A stretch of DNA of 24,361 bases. Origin: Priapulus caudatus (Eukaryota > Priapulida > Priapulimorpha > Priapulimorphida > Priapulidae). The stretch covers positions 176,555-200,915 of the forward strand of contig NW_014577216.1 in the NCBI RefSeq assembly GCF_000485595.1, given 5' to 3'. Below, one piece after another: positions 1-9,249 of the stretch; the stretch's first letter is position 1, and the number at the start of each line of letters is the position of its first letter. Under the pieces are notes generated by a model. That model made no database searches. It was not told the origin of the DNA and worked only from the letters and a program-made list of their open reading frames with translations. The translations under genes and the position numbers were made by a program.

Positions 1-165
1 CTGGACCCCGGCTATTTTCAGCTGAAAACACAAATTGTCATTCCCATCCCTGATTATAAGTGTGATCCTTCATTCCGTGATGAAAACTTCATCCCAATTC
101 TGTCGTAACATTTGAAACCTAATGCGTTCGAAGTGATGATGACGTTGTTCTTTTCGCTGAATCAG

Positions 166-346
166 GCTTCCTAACGTTCATCGTCGGGGCGATCTATTTT
201 GTGACGCGGCCATCGTTGGAGGTTCAGTGGCAGGAGAAGGTCGTCTTCTCTGTGTTCTTCATCGCTGCCATCGTCTGTCTTGGCTTCTCCTGGCTGTTCC
301 ACACTGTGTACTGCCATTCCGAACGCGTTGGGAAATTCTTTAGCAA
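166..346 (+). CDS. AdipoR: AdipoR exon with TM helices 2-3 and the first zinc-ligand His
   Basis: The acceptor is the pyrimidine-rich tract ending in cag at 163-165 and the donor is gtgagt at 347. The exon starts with the last two bases of a Gly codon and ends with two bases of Lys. It encodes the segment ending in SWLFHTVYCHSERVGKFF. The sequence at 1-165 is intron with no recognisable exon. Confidence 0.93.
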
Positions 347-3300
347 GTGAGTCGTTGTATATGATTAGTGATAAAAATGCTATAGTTATTTAGTATGGTA
401 GTTGCTAGGATTTATTATAGGAGCGATGATTAGGGACGTGATTGTGCGAAAAAGTTCCGTGTTCTTTGTAGTTTTTGTATGAGTCGATTATGTAAGAACT
501 GGTAGGTGTACCAACGATTTCTGTCTGATTTTATCGCACTTTTTTGTTAATTAAACTTGATCCACGTCGTGTAAATTCTGTTATTGATAATTGTTTGATG
601 TCTCGGCAGGTTGGACTACTGTGGCATAGCGGTGATGATACTCGGTAGTTTCGTACCATGGCTCTACTACAGTTTCTACTGCCGCACCACGCCCAAGATG
701 GTGTACATGATTTCCATCAGCGTTCTTGGGCTGGCCAGCATAATAGTGTCACTGCTTCCAAAGTTTGGGGAACCTGAGTACAGACCTCTGAGGGCGGGTA
801 TGTACTACCAACATCGGTGAACGTTAGTGGGCGTTTTTATAATCGCAATTTGGTACGGTAGAAATACAATTGCGGTGGTGTTGAAGTAAGTGGTATACTA
901 CTGCACTGGTGTCACTGCTGGCAGAGTTTTTGGGAACCGTGGTACAGAGCTGTGCAAACGTCAGCGAACATTGTACGGGGCGAATAGATTTTGGGAGAGC
1001 TTTCGAAGTGGCCATGTCTTACAGGAATGCGGTTATCCCTGAATAGATATCTATCGATGCACCCATCATGGCCATTCACTGTTTTCTCTGATTGCTGTGA
1101 TAATTATACAGGGCAGTACAGCTCATGCCATTGTACAAACTGGTTAGGATCGCGCAGCCATAGAATCGGTGAAATATAATCGCAAATGAAATGAGATTCA
1201 TCTCCCAAAGAAATCTCCCGCGTAAATAGAGATTCCAATTTTGCGGTTACTTGACGTATGAAGGCTGTAAAATTCAGTTCTGCTTTAGAACCCAGATTAA
1301 ATATTGTTCTTAGGATTAGTTTAGGATTAGTAATAGTATTCGTTTATTTAGAGGTTAAAAGTTGAATGATGATTATTAAGATGGTGATGATGATGATAAT
1401 AATGATGCTGATGATGATGATAATGATGAATAATGATGATGATGAATGATGATGATAATGATGATCACGATGGCGCCGACGATTTATGTACTGGGGTCCC
1501 GAAACGATTGTCCCAAAACGGTGCCGAGCATAACGTGACTAATAATAATAATAATAATAATAAAGTAATAATAATAACAATAAAAGTAATAATAATAATT
1601 ACTGTAAACTAATTAATCTGCTGCTAACCGCGTGTGACCGTCGTTTCTCCCGCAGGCCTGTTCCTCGCGCTGGGTCTGAGCGGCGTTGTACCCGCGATCC
1701 ACTTCTGCATCTCGGACGGGTTCTACATGGCGGTGACGCTGGGAGCGTTCGGCTGGCTCGTGCTCATGGCTCTGCTCTACATTGTCGGCGCGCTACTGTA
1801 CGCGATGCGAATACCGGAGCGATTTTTCCCCGGAAAGTGCGACATATGGGTGAGCGCGTTTTGTCGGTTTTGCTTTTGCATGTCGTAATTAACCCTAATT
1901 ATATTCGCTAACTCTGATCCTAGCCTAATCCTCAATGCGTCATAAAAATCCCAGGGGCTCGTTAGTAGTCATGAGTAGTCTTATTCTTCTTCTCGCGTCA
2001 CTACACTACACTCGACCTAGGCACTGCCTTTTCCCCGGAAAGTGCGACATATGGGTGAGCGCGTTCTGTTGGTCTTAAAGCGATTATTGCGAGAATTTTC
2101 CAGTGTTTTCCCCACTTTCATGATACCTACCGTTATTGCTTGAGTAACAGCAATTGTCTAGAGTAACAGTAAAATGTCTTAGAACCTTCGTATTCACCGA
2201 AAACTGCCAGTTTCGAACTAATCGTTTTTGTAAACATTCGTTTTCTGTCATCTTGAACTAACAGGAAGTATGAATTAGCTTGTGGCGCCACCGCTTATTT
2301 GCCATACCCACAGCGCAGGCACGCACTTCTTTTCAATTCATCACCGACACAAATACAAGTTTACCAATTCTGCCATTAGGCATTGTCGCGACACGATAAA
2401 ATGCATTGCTGTTACGATGTGTTCATATCCAATTTTCTATGCTATAACTGCATAAAATCTTAGTATTTTGAATGTTGGTGTAATCAGTGATATTTTCGCT
2501 GTCAGGTGAGACTATATTCAGCTATATTTAGTTTTTCTGAAAATCTCGCAATAGTCATTTTAAGCTGGGTTTACACTACCGACTTTATGTTGGCGAATTG
2601 GCGAGTTGGACCAATTTCACAATTCGGCAACTGCTAGCTGACGAAAATGGAACGTTCTAATCTCCCAGCTTAGTAGTTGCTATCGACCAGTTGCTCGCGC
2701 GACTTTCGTGTTTACACTGCCGATTGTCAGTTGTATAGTTTGGAAGTTGGCCCAATTCGCCAACATAAAGTCGTTAGTGTAAACCCAGCTGTACTTTTGG
2801 ATGTCATAATTAACCCTAATTATGTTCGCTAACCTTGACCCTAGCCTAATCCTCAGTGCGTCGTTAAAATCCGAGGGGCTCGTTAGTAGTAATGAATAGT
2901 AAGGACATCACAAGGCTAACAAGTTGTATCTTTTGAGGTAAAGTGAGGTGTGGTGCAGAAGCTTGGGTAAATTTCAGACTTAAGATGATCGCAGCTATTT
3001 ACGATGGCATTGACAACGGGTGTCTGGGTGTTTATGACGGGCTGGGGATTAGGTTCACGTAGGGTAAGGGTTATGGAATATGAAAAGGATAAGGTTAGGG
3101 TAAGGGTTAGGGGATATGATTTAGGGTAAGGGTTAGTGGATATGATTAAGGATAAGGTTAGGGTAAGGGTTAGGGGATATGATTAGGATAAGGTTAGAGG
3201 ATATGATTAAGGGTAGTTTAGGGTATGGGTTAGGGGATATGATTAAGGATAAGGTTAGAGGATATGATTAAGGGTAGTTTAGGGTATGGGTTAGGGGATA

Positions 3301-4248
3301 TGATTAAGGATAAGGTTAGGGTGCAGGAATAGGTTAATGGATAGGGTGATGATGATGATGATTTATGTACCTATGTGGTTTTTGAGCTGTTTTGTTGATT
3401 CTGGTCGTCATCACATCACGAATATATGGCTTAATGTGACCACAGTCACGAATTATCTCCAGGTGCGTGTCAACAATAAGGATGGAAAAGGCGATATTCC
3501 TACACGTTAATTCTAGGTTAGACAAACATGTAAAGAACTTGGCATCAGTTCATAACCCGAGCTGGTGCTAGCTGTGGTGAGCTTTTTTCCCTCAACCATT
3601 TTGAGTCTATAACACCTGCTCAAATATCCAGCTCTCGTACCCCAGCTGTAGCTTGCAATATTCTGGGCTATAGATATCCTGCATTGGCAGCCTTCTTGAA
3701 TACGTCAGTACATTCAACTGATATTCAAACGCATCTGTCTTCACAGCAGAAATAAAAATTTTCATTGACCTCGTGACTGACGTGACACCATGACAACTAG
3801 AACTAGCTGGTGGCAACGTTTCGCGACACTGTACCAATGTTATTTCGGCGGCCGGTATCTTTTTACGTCGGGTGTGTGTGACGGCTAACGAATTGTTCTC
3901 ACTGATGCTTACATGTATTCGCGGCGGTACCTTTTTCCGTTGGTGTGAGCTAACGATTGTTCTCACTGATGCTTACATGTATTCGCGGCGGTACCTTTTT
4001 CCGTTGGTGTGAGCTAACGATTGTTCTCACTGATGCTTACATGTATTCGCGGCGGTACCTTTTCCATCGGTGCGAGCTAGCGATTGTTCTCACCTATCCT
4101 CGTGTGTTTTTCTCCGCAGGGCCAGAGCCATCAGATATTCCATATCTTTGTCGTTGCGGCCGCGTTCGTTCACTACCACGGCGTCTCGAAGCTAGCCACC
4201 TACCGACTCACCATAGGCGACTGCCTCGCGCCGCAAGAACTCTACTAG
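166..4248 (+). CDS. AdipoR: Adiponectin receptor (AdipoR/PAQR family), 3' four coding exons
   Basis: Seven-transmembrane PAQR-family receptor with a cytoplasmic N-terminus; the vertebrate members bind adiponectin and act as zinc-dependent ceramidases. Four exons join in frame (166-346, 610-797, 1656-1849, 4120-4248), all with GT-AG borders, to give about 230 C-terminal residues. Seen: the run EKVVF, SWLFHTVYCHSE, LDYCGIA, GSFVPWLYYSFYC, RIPERFFPGK, DIW and SHQIFH, as in AdipoR1/2. The residues equivalent to human AdipoR1 zinc ligands and water-holding Asp (H191, D208, H337, H341) are all present, at codons 300-302, 614-616, 4129-4131 and 4141-4143, so the metal site looks intact. The N-terminal exons lie left of the window. 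AdipoR1 versus AdipoR2 orthology cannot be decided here; invertebrates usually have one gene. Confidence 0.95.
610..797 (+). CDS. AdipoR: AdipoR exon with TM helices 3-4
   Basis: The acceptor is tcggcag at 603-609 and the donor is gtatgt at 798. The single first base completes the Lys codon split from the previous exon. The exon begins LDYCGIAVMILGSFVPW, including the conserved Asp at 614-616, and ends in REALLY-family-like PLRAG with Gly split over the intron. Confidence 0.93.
1365..1464. repeat. (GAT/AATGAT)n microsatellite
   Basis: About 100 bp of imperfect gatgatgat with interspersed aat units within an AdipoR intron. Confidence 0.9.
1541..1599. repeat. (AAT)n microsatellite
   Basis: Runs of aat broken by gta and aca, about 60 bp, 55 bp upstream of the next AdipoR splice acceptor. 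Confidence 0.9.
1656..1849 (+). CDS. AdipoR: AdipoR exon with TM helices 5-6
   Basis: The acceptor is ttctcccgcag at 1645-1655 and the donor is gtgagc at 1850. It reads LFLALGLSGVVPAIHF to RIPERFFPGKCDIW and leaves phase 0. The last 26 bases of this exon plus the donor are repeated exactly about 200 bp downstream (2029-2065). Confidence 0.94.
1824..1980 (+). repeat. Duplicated segment, copy A (exon end, donor and intron start)
   Basis: Contains the functional 3' end of the TM5-6 exon from base 1824, its donor, and the following intron. Bases 1824-1860 recur identically at 2029-2065. Bases 1873-1980 recur with few differences at 2794-2901. Copy A is the uninterrupted parent-like copy. Confidence 0.85.
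2029..2901 (+). repeat. Duplicated segment, copy B, split by about 718 bp of inserted DNA
   Basis: 2029-2065 matches copy A for 37 of 37 bases, including the exon end and gtgagc donor. Similarity continues weakly to about 2075, is lost, and resumes at 2794-2901 with the next part of copy A (taaccctaatta, cctagcctaatcctca, gaggggctcgttagtag). The simplest reading is a tandem duplication of about 157 bp followed by an insertion at 2076-2793, which includes the MITE at its right end. Confidence 0.75.
2563..2790. mobile_element. 228-bp MITE with 39-bp terminal inverted repeats
   Basis: The ends 2563-2601 and 2752-2790 are inverted repeats matching at 38 of 39 positions; both begin agctgggtttacacta. 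There is no coding sequence, and an internal part (from 2713) partly echoes the terminal motif. A second, truncated copy lies at 21569-21654, which supports a dispersed family. I see no clear target-site duplication, so the superfamily is unassigned. Confidence 0.85.
3061..3343. repeat. Telomere-like degenerate minisatellite
   Basis: Irregular repeats of ttaggg, aagggttagggg and gatatgattaagg. One 61-bp unit is repeated in tandem starting at 3187 and 3248. It lies within the last AdipoR intron and is followed by a short gat run (3343-3362). Confidence 0.85.
3838..4093. repeat. 64-bp minisatellite abutting the last AdipoR acceptor
   Basis: Three near-identical units start at 3885, 3950 and 4014 (65, 64 and 63 bp), each with ctaacga, gttctcactgatgcttac, gcggcggtacc and ggtgtgag-like blocks. 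A degraded unit precedes them (from about 3838) and a partial unit (4077-4093) runs into the acceptor tract of the final exon. Confidence 0.92.
4120..4248 (+). CDS. AdipoR: AdipoR terminal coding exon with two zinc-ligand His
   Basis: The acceptor is ttttctccgcag at 4108-4119. It encodes 42 residues and a TAG stop at 4246-4248. SHQIFH carries the two C-terminal zinc-binding histidines, followed by the last membrane helix FVVAAAFVHYHGV and a short extracellular tail ending APQELY. The polypyrimidine tract of its acceptor runs directly out of the 64-bp minisatellite upstream. Confidence 0.94.
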   Translation, partial: GQSHQIFHIFVVAAAFVHYHGVSKLATYRLTIGDCLAPQELY

Positions 4249-5512
4249 CACCTCGAGTTTACGCCGCGAGCGCTGCTTTGTGCGATATGTGCTGGGGCCA
4301 TATTTACACTCACCTCTAGCTATGTAGGTACTCTCTGCTACCTCTATGTAGCCTCGAATCACATAAATCGTCAACGTCGTCGACGTCGGTGTATGTATAA
4401 GATATCAGGGGGGTTAATAATGACAAATTTGTAATAATTTGTCGTTATAACATTTGTCGTACTAATGATTTGTCGTTATTCGCCCCCTGATGAGATGCGG
4501 TCAGTAATTTATGCGGCGTCCGCTCACCAATTTGCTCCTAACGAGCTCTAATTAGACGATGCCCGTAGTCGCCACTTTTTAGCTAAAAGGCTGAACACGT
4601 TTACCACGTCCGTATTTTTTATAGGCGTCAGTAGACGTACACAGTCGATGCAACTAGTGTGTAGAGAGCGTGGAATCGCGGCTTGGTTTCATGTCTATCG
4701 CGCATTAGTGTTTGGTTATGCACAGGGTGCATGAGTTCACTGCGGGTAGTGCTTCTGGGTGTCATTACCTAGGTGCTTGCATTCCAGCTATATACTGTCC
4801 ATGCTGTCCATGCGTGACAAGTGTTCAATCAAAGTTGTCTATCATGATGATCTCTCTGTGGCTTGCGTTGCCCAGGATGTTGCTTAGAAAAGCATGTTCA
4901 GTTATTGTGAACGTGCTAGAACGCAGCTGTCTCATTCTATAAGCGTAAGAACTTATTTCACTGGTAGATATTTAGCAATAGGAACCACCTTGCTAAAAAT
5001 TTGGATCTGAAAAATTCATTATCTTTATTATCAGGATATGAAATTGCAGACAATGTGTAATAGTAATGTTGCATTTCTTATTCCTTTAATATTAGTATTT
5101 TAAATTGGTATTTCAACTAGTATTCATATTTAGTAGTGCAATACGTAGTATATCTTGATGACAATCTTTTGCTCGACACTTCAAAATGAGAAAATGGGGT
5201 GGGATACAACCGCGTGTAAAATATATGTAAGACTATTAATGAATATGTTACGTGATTAATCCCTTTGAAGTTTAATATTAAAGGTACATATTGCACAGAA
5301 TTACGCACGCGTGCTCGCATCATAGCAGGAGTAACGTCATAGACAGAGTGCCCGTCTATTCTGTTTCTCCCGATAGTTGCACTATGTTTTTACATGCAAA
5401 TAGCCCCGCGTGTTGACAGTACGGTGAGGTCCTCTTATATCTGTGTATGTATTTATTTTGAGCAAACTTGCGTGCCCTGTTGATCAGGCCGACTCGTCAA
5501 GGGGTAAATGAC
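4249..5512 (+). other. Probable AdipoR 3' untranslated region
   Basis: No further coding exon is recognisable after the TAG at 4248. The first AATAAA on this strand is at 5513, so the 3' UTR may be about 1.3 kb. It contains a short palindromic element at 4404-4491. The open frames at 4712-4942 and 5117-5323 look random. Confidence 0.4.
4404..4491. repeat. 88-bp near-palindromic element
   Basis: The left arm atcaggggg...taataatgacaaat pairs with the right arm atttgtcgttattcgccccctgat (about 21 of 26 positions with one gap). The centre repeats the motif ttgtcgt. It resembles a very short MITE or fold-back sequence; no target duplication is clear. Confidence 0.6.
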
Positions 5513-5518
5513 AATAAA
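5513..5518 (+). terminator. Candidate AdipoR polyadenylation signal AATAAA
   Basis: Canonical hexamer 1.26 kb after the stop codon, followed within about 60 bases by a GT-rich stretch (ctgtgatgttggtcgg). It is the first such hexamer downstream on this strand that I found. Confidence 0.35.
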
Positions 5519-6479
5519 CAAGAAGCACATGAGACTATATGTGTCTCCCGAGGGGGCCCTTGATCGTTTATATCTGTGATGTTGGTCGGATCATGAACAT
5601 ACATGCTATGGTATATATATATAGGATTGATGCGTTCGTGGGGAGAGCATGTGGATGAATTATATAATGTTATATTATGGACGCTTGGTTAACTCCAGGA
5701 AACATTCTGACTATCAATGGTTCGTGTTTTGGTTTTTGCAGCTCAATCAGTCAGTGTGTACTTCTTTTGAGTAGAGAGTTGGTTGATTAGATTCAGGCTT
5801 TATGCTAAATTTTAAGATATTAGTTTAATTTGGTGACTATTCTTCGCGTTCAAATACGTCGTCCTTCTGATCAGACCGAAGTTTATCTATGCCACTGCAT
5901 GCAGGCGTAGATTTAGTTTCTGGCTGTGTATACAAAGATTAGGTTATAGTTCATGTTCTGTTACAGGGACGTTGCTATGTGGTTACCTATCGTATGACAA
6001 GCAGCAAAAAAAGTCACAACTAATCAAAATGGCATAGCAAGTCAAACGTGACCGGTTTTATATCTTCAAGGATTGTCTATGAACCTAATCTTTTTCCAGC
6101 TTAGAGTAAGGTTGGCTCTTTTTTGTTTGGTTTTGATGTATTACTATCTTTATATGTTCTGTAATAGGGTATAGTGTAGTTAGGTTATTGGTTCATAAAT
6201 TAAGGTCATAAATTACTGGTGGTTAATGATTACTCTCTCGATCTAATTATATAATATATCACACGTATAGTATTTTCTTTTTGGTTTAATAAGCTAATTA
6301 ATTTGATCCAATATAATGTTGTGATTGAATGAAAACGTTATAATATTATATATGAAATAGAAGAAAATGAAAATTATTTGACTTTCATTTCATATTTATA
6401 TCATATATGTAAATGGTAATACTTCTAGTCTATGAGTGTGCGTCTTTCTGACGGGGAAGGAGGGGGTGGAAGGGACGTA
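5519..6479. other. AT-rich intergenic DNA
   Basis: Roughly 960 bp of AT-rich sequence between convergent genes. I see no gene, RNA or repeat with recognisable structure. Confidence 0.6.
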
Positions 6480-6528
6480 CAAACACATGCACATACACAC
6501 ATACGCACATGCACGCACACTCACATAT
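6480..6528. repeat. CA-rich microsatellite
   Basis: Imperfect (CA)n with atgcacgcac interruptions. It marks the left edge of a 4-kb low-complexity region. Confidence 0.8.
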
Positions 6529-6570
6529 TACATGAGGTGAATCCCTCGAGGACACGGGGGCAGTCGGTTT

Positions 6571-6990
6571 TTGCTACGTGGCGGGCGGTGTGCTGTGTGA
6601 GTAGGCGGGGGGGGGGGCAGGAGTTACTGCTATGTGGAGCGTGTGTCGCCGTAGCGAGAATACGAGAGGGGTACGACGTGTGTCCTGGGGAGAGACGGTG
6701 GCATATATAGGTGCCCTATACTTCAGATCTCTCTACCTCTACCTATCCCATCTTTCATTCGCTTTGTCTCTACCCGTTATTTACGATTCCCCATCGCTCG
6801 TTCTCTTCCTATCACAAATGGTATCGACCACGGCATACATGGTAGATGACCGTACTATAGACATATACGGTGGCACTATAGTGCTGCCTATACTAGTATA
6901 TTATAGTATATATAGTGTTGTATAGAGACGGTGTTGCTACGTGGAGCGGTTGTCTTCTGAGAGACAGGAGTTTGCTAGGTAGAGCGTGTC
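6571..6990 (+). repeat. Dispersed short motif, four diverged copies
   Basis: A motif like ttgctacgtggagcgtgtgtc occurs at 6571, 6627, 6934 and 6971 with changes in each copy, near an 11-base G run at 6607-6617. These look like remnants of a degenerate tandem repeat. Confidence 0.5.
6728..6784 (+). repeat. Left arm of a distant inverted repeat
   Basis: Shares ctttcattcgctttgtctct and flanking bases with the reverse complement of 8644-8700, about 84% by eye over 55 bp. The two arms bracket the low-complexity block at 7.2-8.1 kb. Confidence 0.75.
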
Positions 6991-7188
6991 ACCGCAGAGA
7001 CCATCGATGGGAGACTATCTATGTCTAGACTATGGGACATCTCCTGGAATGCCCCCTATTACCAGAGCCCTGTAGACCTGGAGGTTTCAACCCACTGTTG
7101 CCAGGTCCTATGTGCTGCCAGTGCTAGATCGAGGTACGATGTAGTGACCGAGAAGAAAAAAGAAAAGAAGAAGAAAGAAGAAGAAGAA

Positions 7189-7216
7189 GTCGTGGGCGAT
7201 ACCATTAGCAAGAGGG
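7189..7216 (+). repeat. Direct repeat of 9141-9168
   Basis: gtcgtgggcgataccattag and the following caagagg match 9141-9168 at about 23 of 28 bases. Both copies follow A/G-rich DNA, suggesting two relics of the same repeat. Confidence 0.5.
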
Positions 7217-7283
7217 GTGAGGAATCTTAAGGAGAGGTATCTCGCCTCCGTGAAATACTATAGGTATATTATGCATATAATAC

Positions 7284-7725
7284 TCGGCGTGTGCGTCGTT
7301 CATTACGCGTTCGTGCGTGCGTCCATTCCGTCGTGTGTTCATGCGGGTGTGACCATGCATATGCGTCTCGACGCTGTGCGCGTGCGTGCGTGCGTTTCAT
7401 GCATGCGTACTGGTCTGGATCATGCATGCGTCGTTCGTGTACCACCAAATACGTGCGTGCGTCGTTGCATGCGACGGGTGTGATCATGCCATGCGTACGG
7501 TGATCATGCATGTGTGCGTGCGTTCACAATGTCGTCGCGTTCATGCGGATTGCAGGCGTGCGTTCATTGGCATGCGTACGTGCATGTGCACCGCGTGCGT
7601 TCAGCCATGTGTGCGTGGTTCATGCATGTCGGCGTGCCATGCATGTGGCGTCGCGTTCATTGCATGTGTCGGCGTTCAGCGTGATCGTTCGCTTGCGTTC
7701 ATGCATGAGTGCATTACCTCTCTCT
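7284..7725. repeat. GCGTGCGT/CATGCATG low-complexity block
   Basis: About 440 bp of irregularly repeated gcgtgcgttcatgcatg-like units, largely alternating purine and pyrimidine. The overlapping open frames reaching 238 codons are Cys/Arg/Val/His-rich consequences of this repeat, not a gene. Confidence 0.85.
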
Positions 7726-7740
7726 CTCGTGCTGTGTTGT

Positions 7741-7800
7741 TTGTGTGTGTGTGTGTGTGTGTGTGTGATGGTGTGTTGTGTGTGTGTGTGTGTGAGAGTG
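7741..7800. repeat. (GT)n tract
   Basis: Two GT runs, 7742-7767 and 7777-7793, separated by gatggtgtgtt. Confidence 0.95.
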
Positions 7801-7840
7801 TGTCTCCGTTGTGCGCGCGCCGCGTGTGTTATATCGCCAT

Positions 7841-8040
7841 CATCTATCTTATCTATCTATCTATCTATCTCTCTCCTCTCTCTCTCTCTCCTCTCGCTCC
7901 TCTCTCTCTCTCTCTTTCTCTCCCCCTCTCCTCCTCTTTCTCTCTCTTTCTCTCTCTCCTCCTTTCTCTCTCTCTTTCTCCAGCCATCTCTTCTCGCCTC
8001 GCTCCCCTCTCGTCTGTTGCCCGTACTTCTCTCACCTCCC
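7841..8040. repeat. (TATC)n then (CT)n polypyrimidine tract
   Basis: TATC units at about 7845-7870 lead into more than 110 bases of almost pure C/T (7866-7981), then a looser pyrimidine-rich tail. Confidence 0.95.
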
Positions 8041-8643
8041 TCTGTCATCGTACCCCGACACATGAACCTGCCACACTATTGTGCAAGCTGTGTTTCGGCT
8101 AATGATAAAGAGTCTCGCGCCCGAGAATGCACAAAATGTTGGAAATATCAATAATTACGTTATGTGCTGCTTCCGTCCATACCAGCGTGTTGTGTTCACG
8201 TTAGTGTGCACGTTGCGTATCCTTTATTGACTTAAAAAAAGTATTAGAGGACGTTAATATGACATTTTACATTTCGAGGGCGAAAAAGTTGAGCACCATG
8301 AAAAAACGGCCTAGCCACCGGTGTCATACTACCGTACTATTTATACCCTTCTTATGTTTTTCTTTTGCAGGCTCACTGTATGTCAGGCAGTAGGCTGAGC
8401 AAATGCACTGGGGGGGGCGTGGCGGATCCCATGATTTCAGAGGTTTAGTTAAAGGGTCTGGGCGTCCTCTCACACTGTAGATAGCAGGGATGTATTTGAG
8501 GCGACTTTAAGTACATGACAGCCTCATTGTCTTCATTTCTGACTACGGCAATTCTCTTTTAGCAGAACTTTTTTTTTTAAATTTTGCTTCAAAATCTAGG
8601 GGGCAGCTGTCCCCCTTGCCCCCCCCCCCCCGCAGCTACGGCC
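8041..8643. other. Intergenic sequence without a recognised gene
   Basis: Mostly unique DNA. It contains a good splice-acceptor look-alike at 8355-8370 with no credible exon after it, and a C-run preceded by gggggcagctgtccccc (8598-8615), which could form a hairpin. Confidence 0.6.
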
Positions 8644-8700
8644 CATAAACGGGTAGAGACAAAGCGAATGAAAGAGGGGTAAGTAGAGGTATAGATCGTA
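8644..8700 (-). repeat. Right arm of the distant inverted repeat
   Basis: Reverse complement matches 6728-6784. It begins next to a C-rich hairpin-like stretch at 8598-8631. Confidence 0.75.
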
Positions 8701-8771
8701 GAGAAATAAGGCATAATAAGGTAGAGACAAAACAGACAGGAAGAGAGGGGGAAGTTAATTAGGAGAAAGAT

Positions 8772-8773
<2 letters not shown>

Positions 8774-8813
<40 letters not shown>

Positions 8814-9112
8814 GATGACGAGAGAGAGAGAAGAGAAGAAGAAAGTTGTGTGTCGTGTGTGCTGTGCGTAATGCCCAGAGAGAGAGAGGGAGAAAGTGAG
8901 TGTGTGTGCGCCGATACAGAGAGAGCAGAAGAGAAGGAGTGAAGAGATGAGAAGAGAAAGAGAAGATTTGTGTGTGTGTCGTGTGCGTAGTGCTGTGTGG
9001 CGGGTGTTGTGTGTAGTGTGGTGTGTGTCGGACCTGTCGTGTGTGTGTGTCGTGCGTGGCGCCGCGTGTGTGTTGCGAGAGAGAGAGAGAGAGAGACGGA
9101 GAAAAGAAGGAA
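8774..9112. repeat. (GA)n and GT-rich low-complexity tracts
   Basis: A GA run of about 38 bases at 8774-8812, then mixed GA and GTGT blocks (8820-9060), and another GA run at 9077-9096. Translations in any frame are simple-sequence artefacts. Confidence 0.9.
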
Positions 9113-9249
9113 AATGAAGAATATCCACCGTACTAATGATGTCGTGGGCGAAACCTTGAGCGAGAGGAGAAGGCAGCGAGGGAAAGGGATAACAGATATA
9201 AAGAAAGAAGCGCAGGAAAGACACCCGATGGTGAGAGATTGCGAGAGAG

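Larger units (their letters stand above)
798..1655 (+). other. AdipoR intron, mostly unique sequence
   Basis: 858-bp intron between the TM3-4 and TM5-6 exons. Apart from the two microsatellites listed separately I see no recognisable element; short open frames here have no coding character. Confidence 0.8.

Noticed and set aside
2021-2054. Possible micro-exon made from the duplicated AdipoR exon edge
   Set aside because: A 34-nt insertion at a phase-0 junction would shift the frame; possible as a poison exon but unsupported by sequence alone.
3885-4093. CRISPR-like regular repeats
   Set aside because: The units are contiguous tandem copies without unique spacers, so it is a minisatellite in a eukaryotic intron.
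4485-4540. CTGATGAG, the start of a hammerhead ribozyme core
   Set aside because: No stem II followed by CGAAA or GAAA and no closing stems; the match is part of the palindromic element end.
7386-8154. Overlapping open frames of 238 and 214 codons
   Set aside because: They run through GCGTGCGT, GT and CT simple repeats, so the Cys/Val and Ser/Leu runs are repeat translation.
8355-8460. Strong splice acceptor look-alike (tttttcttttgcag) with a short open frame after it
   Set aside because: The frame is short, resembles no known protein and lies well beyond the AdipoR stop codon; no donor pairing is convincing.
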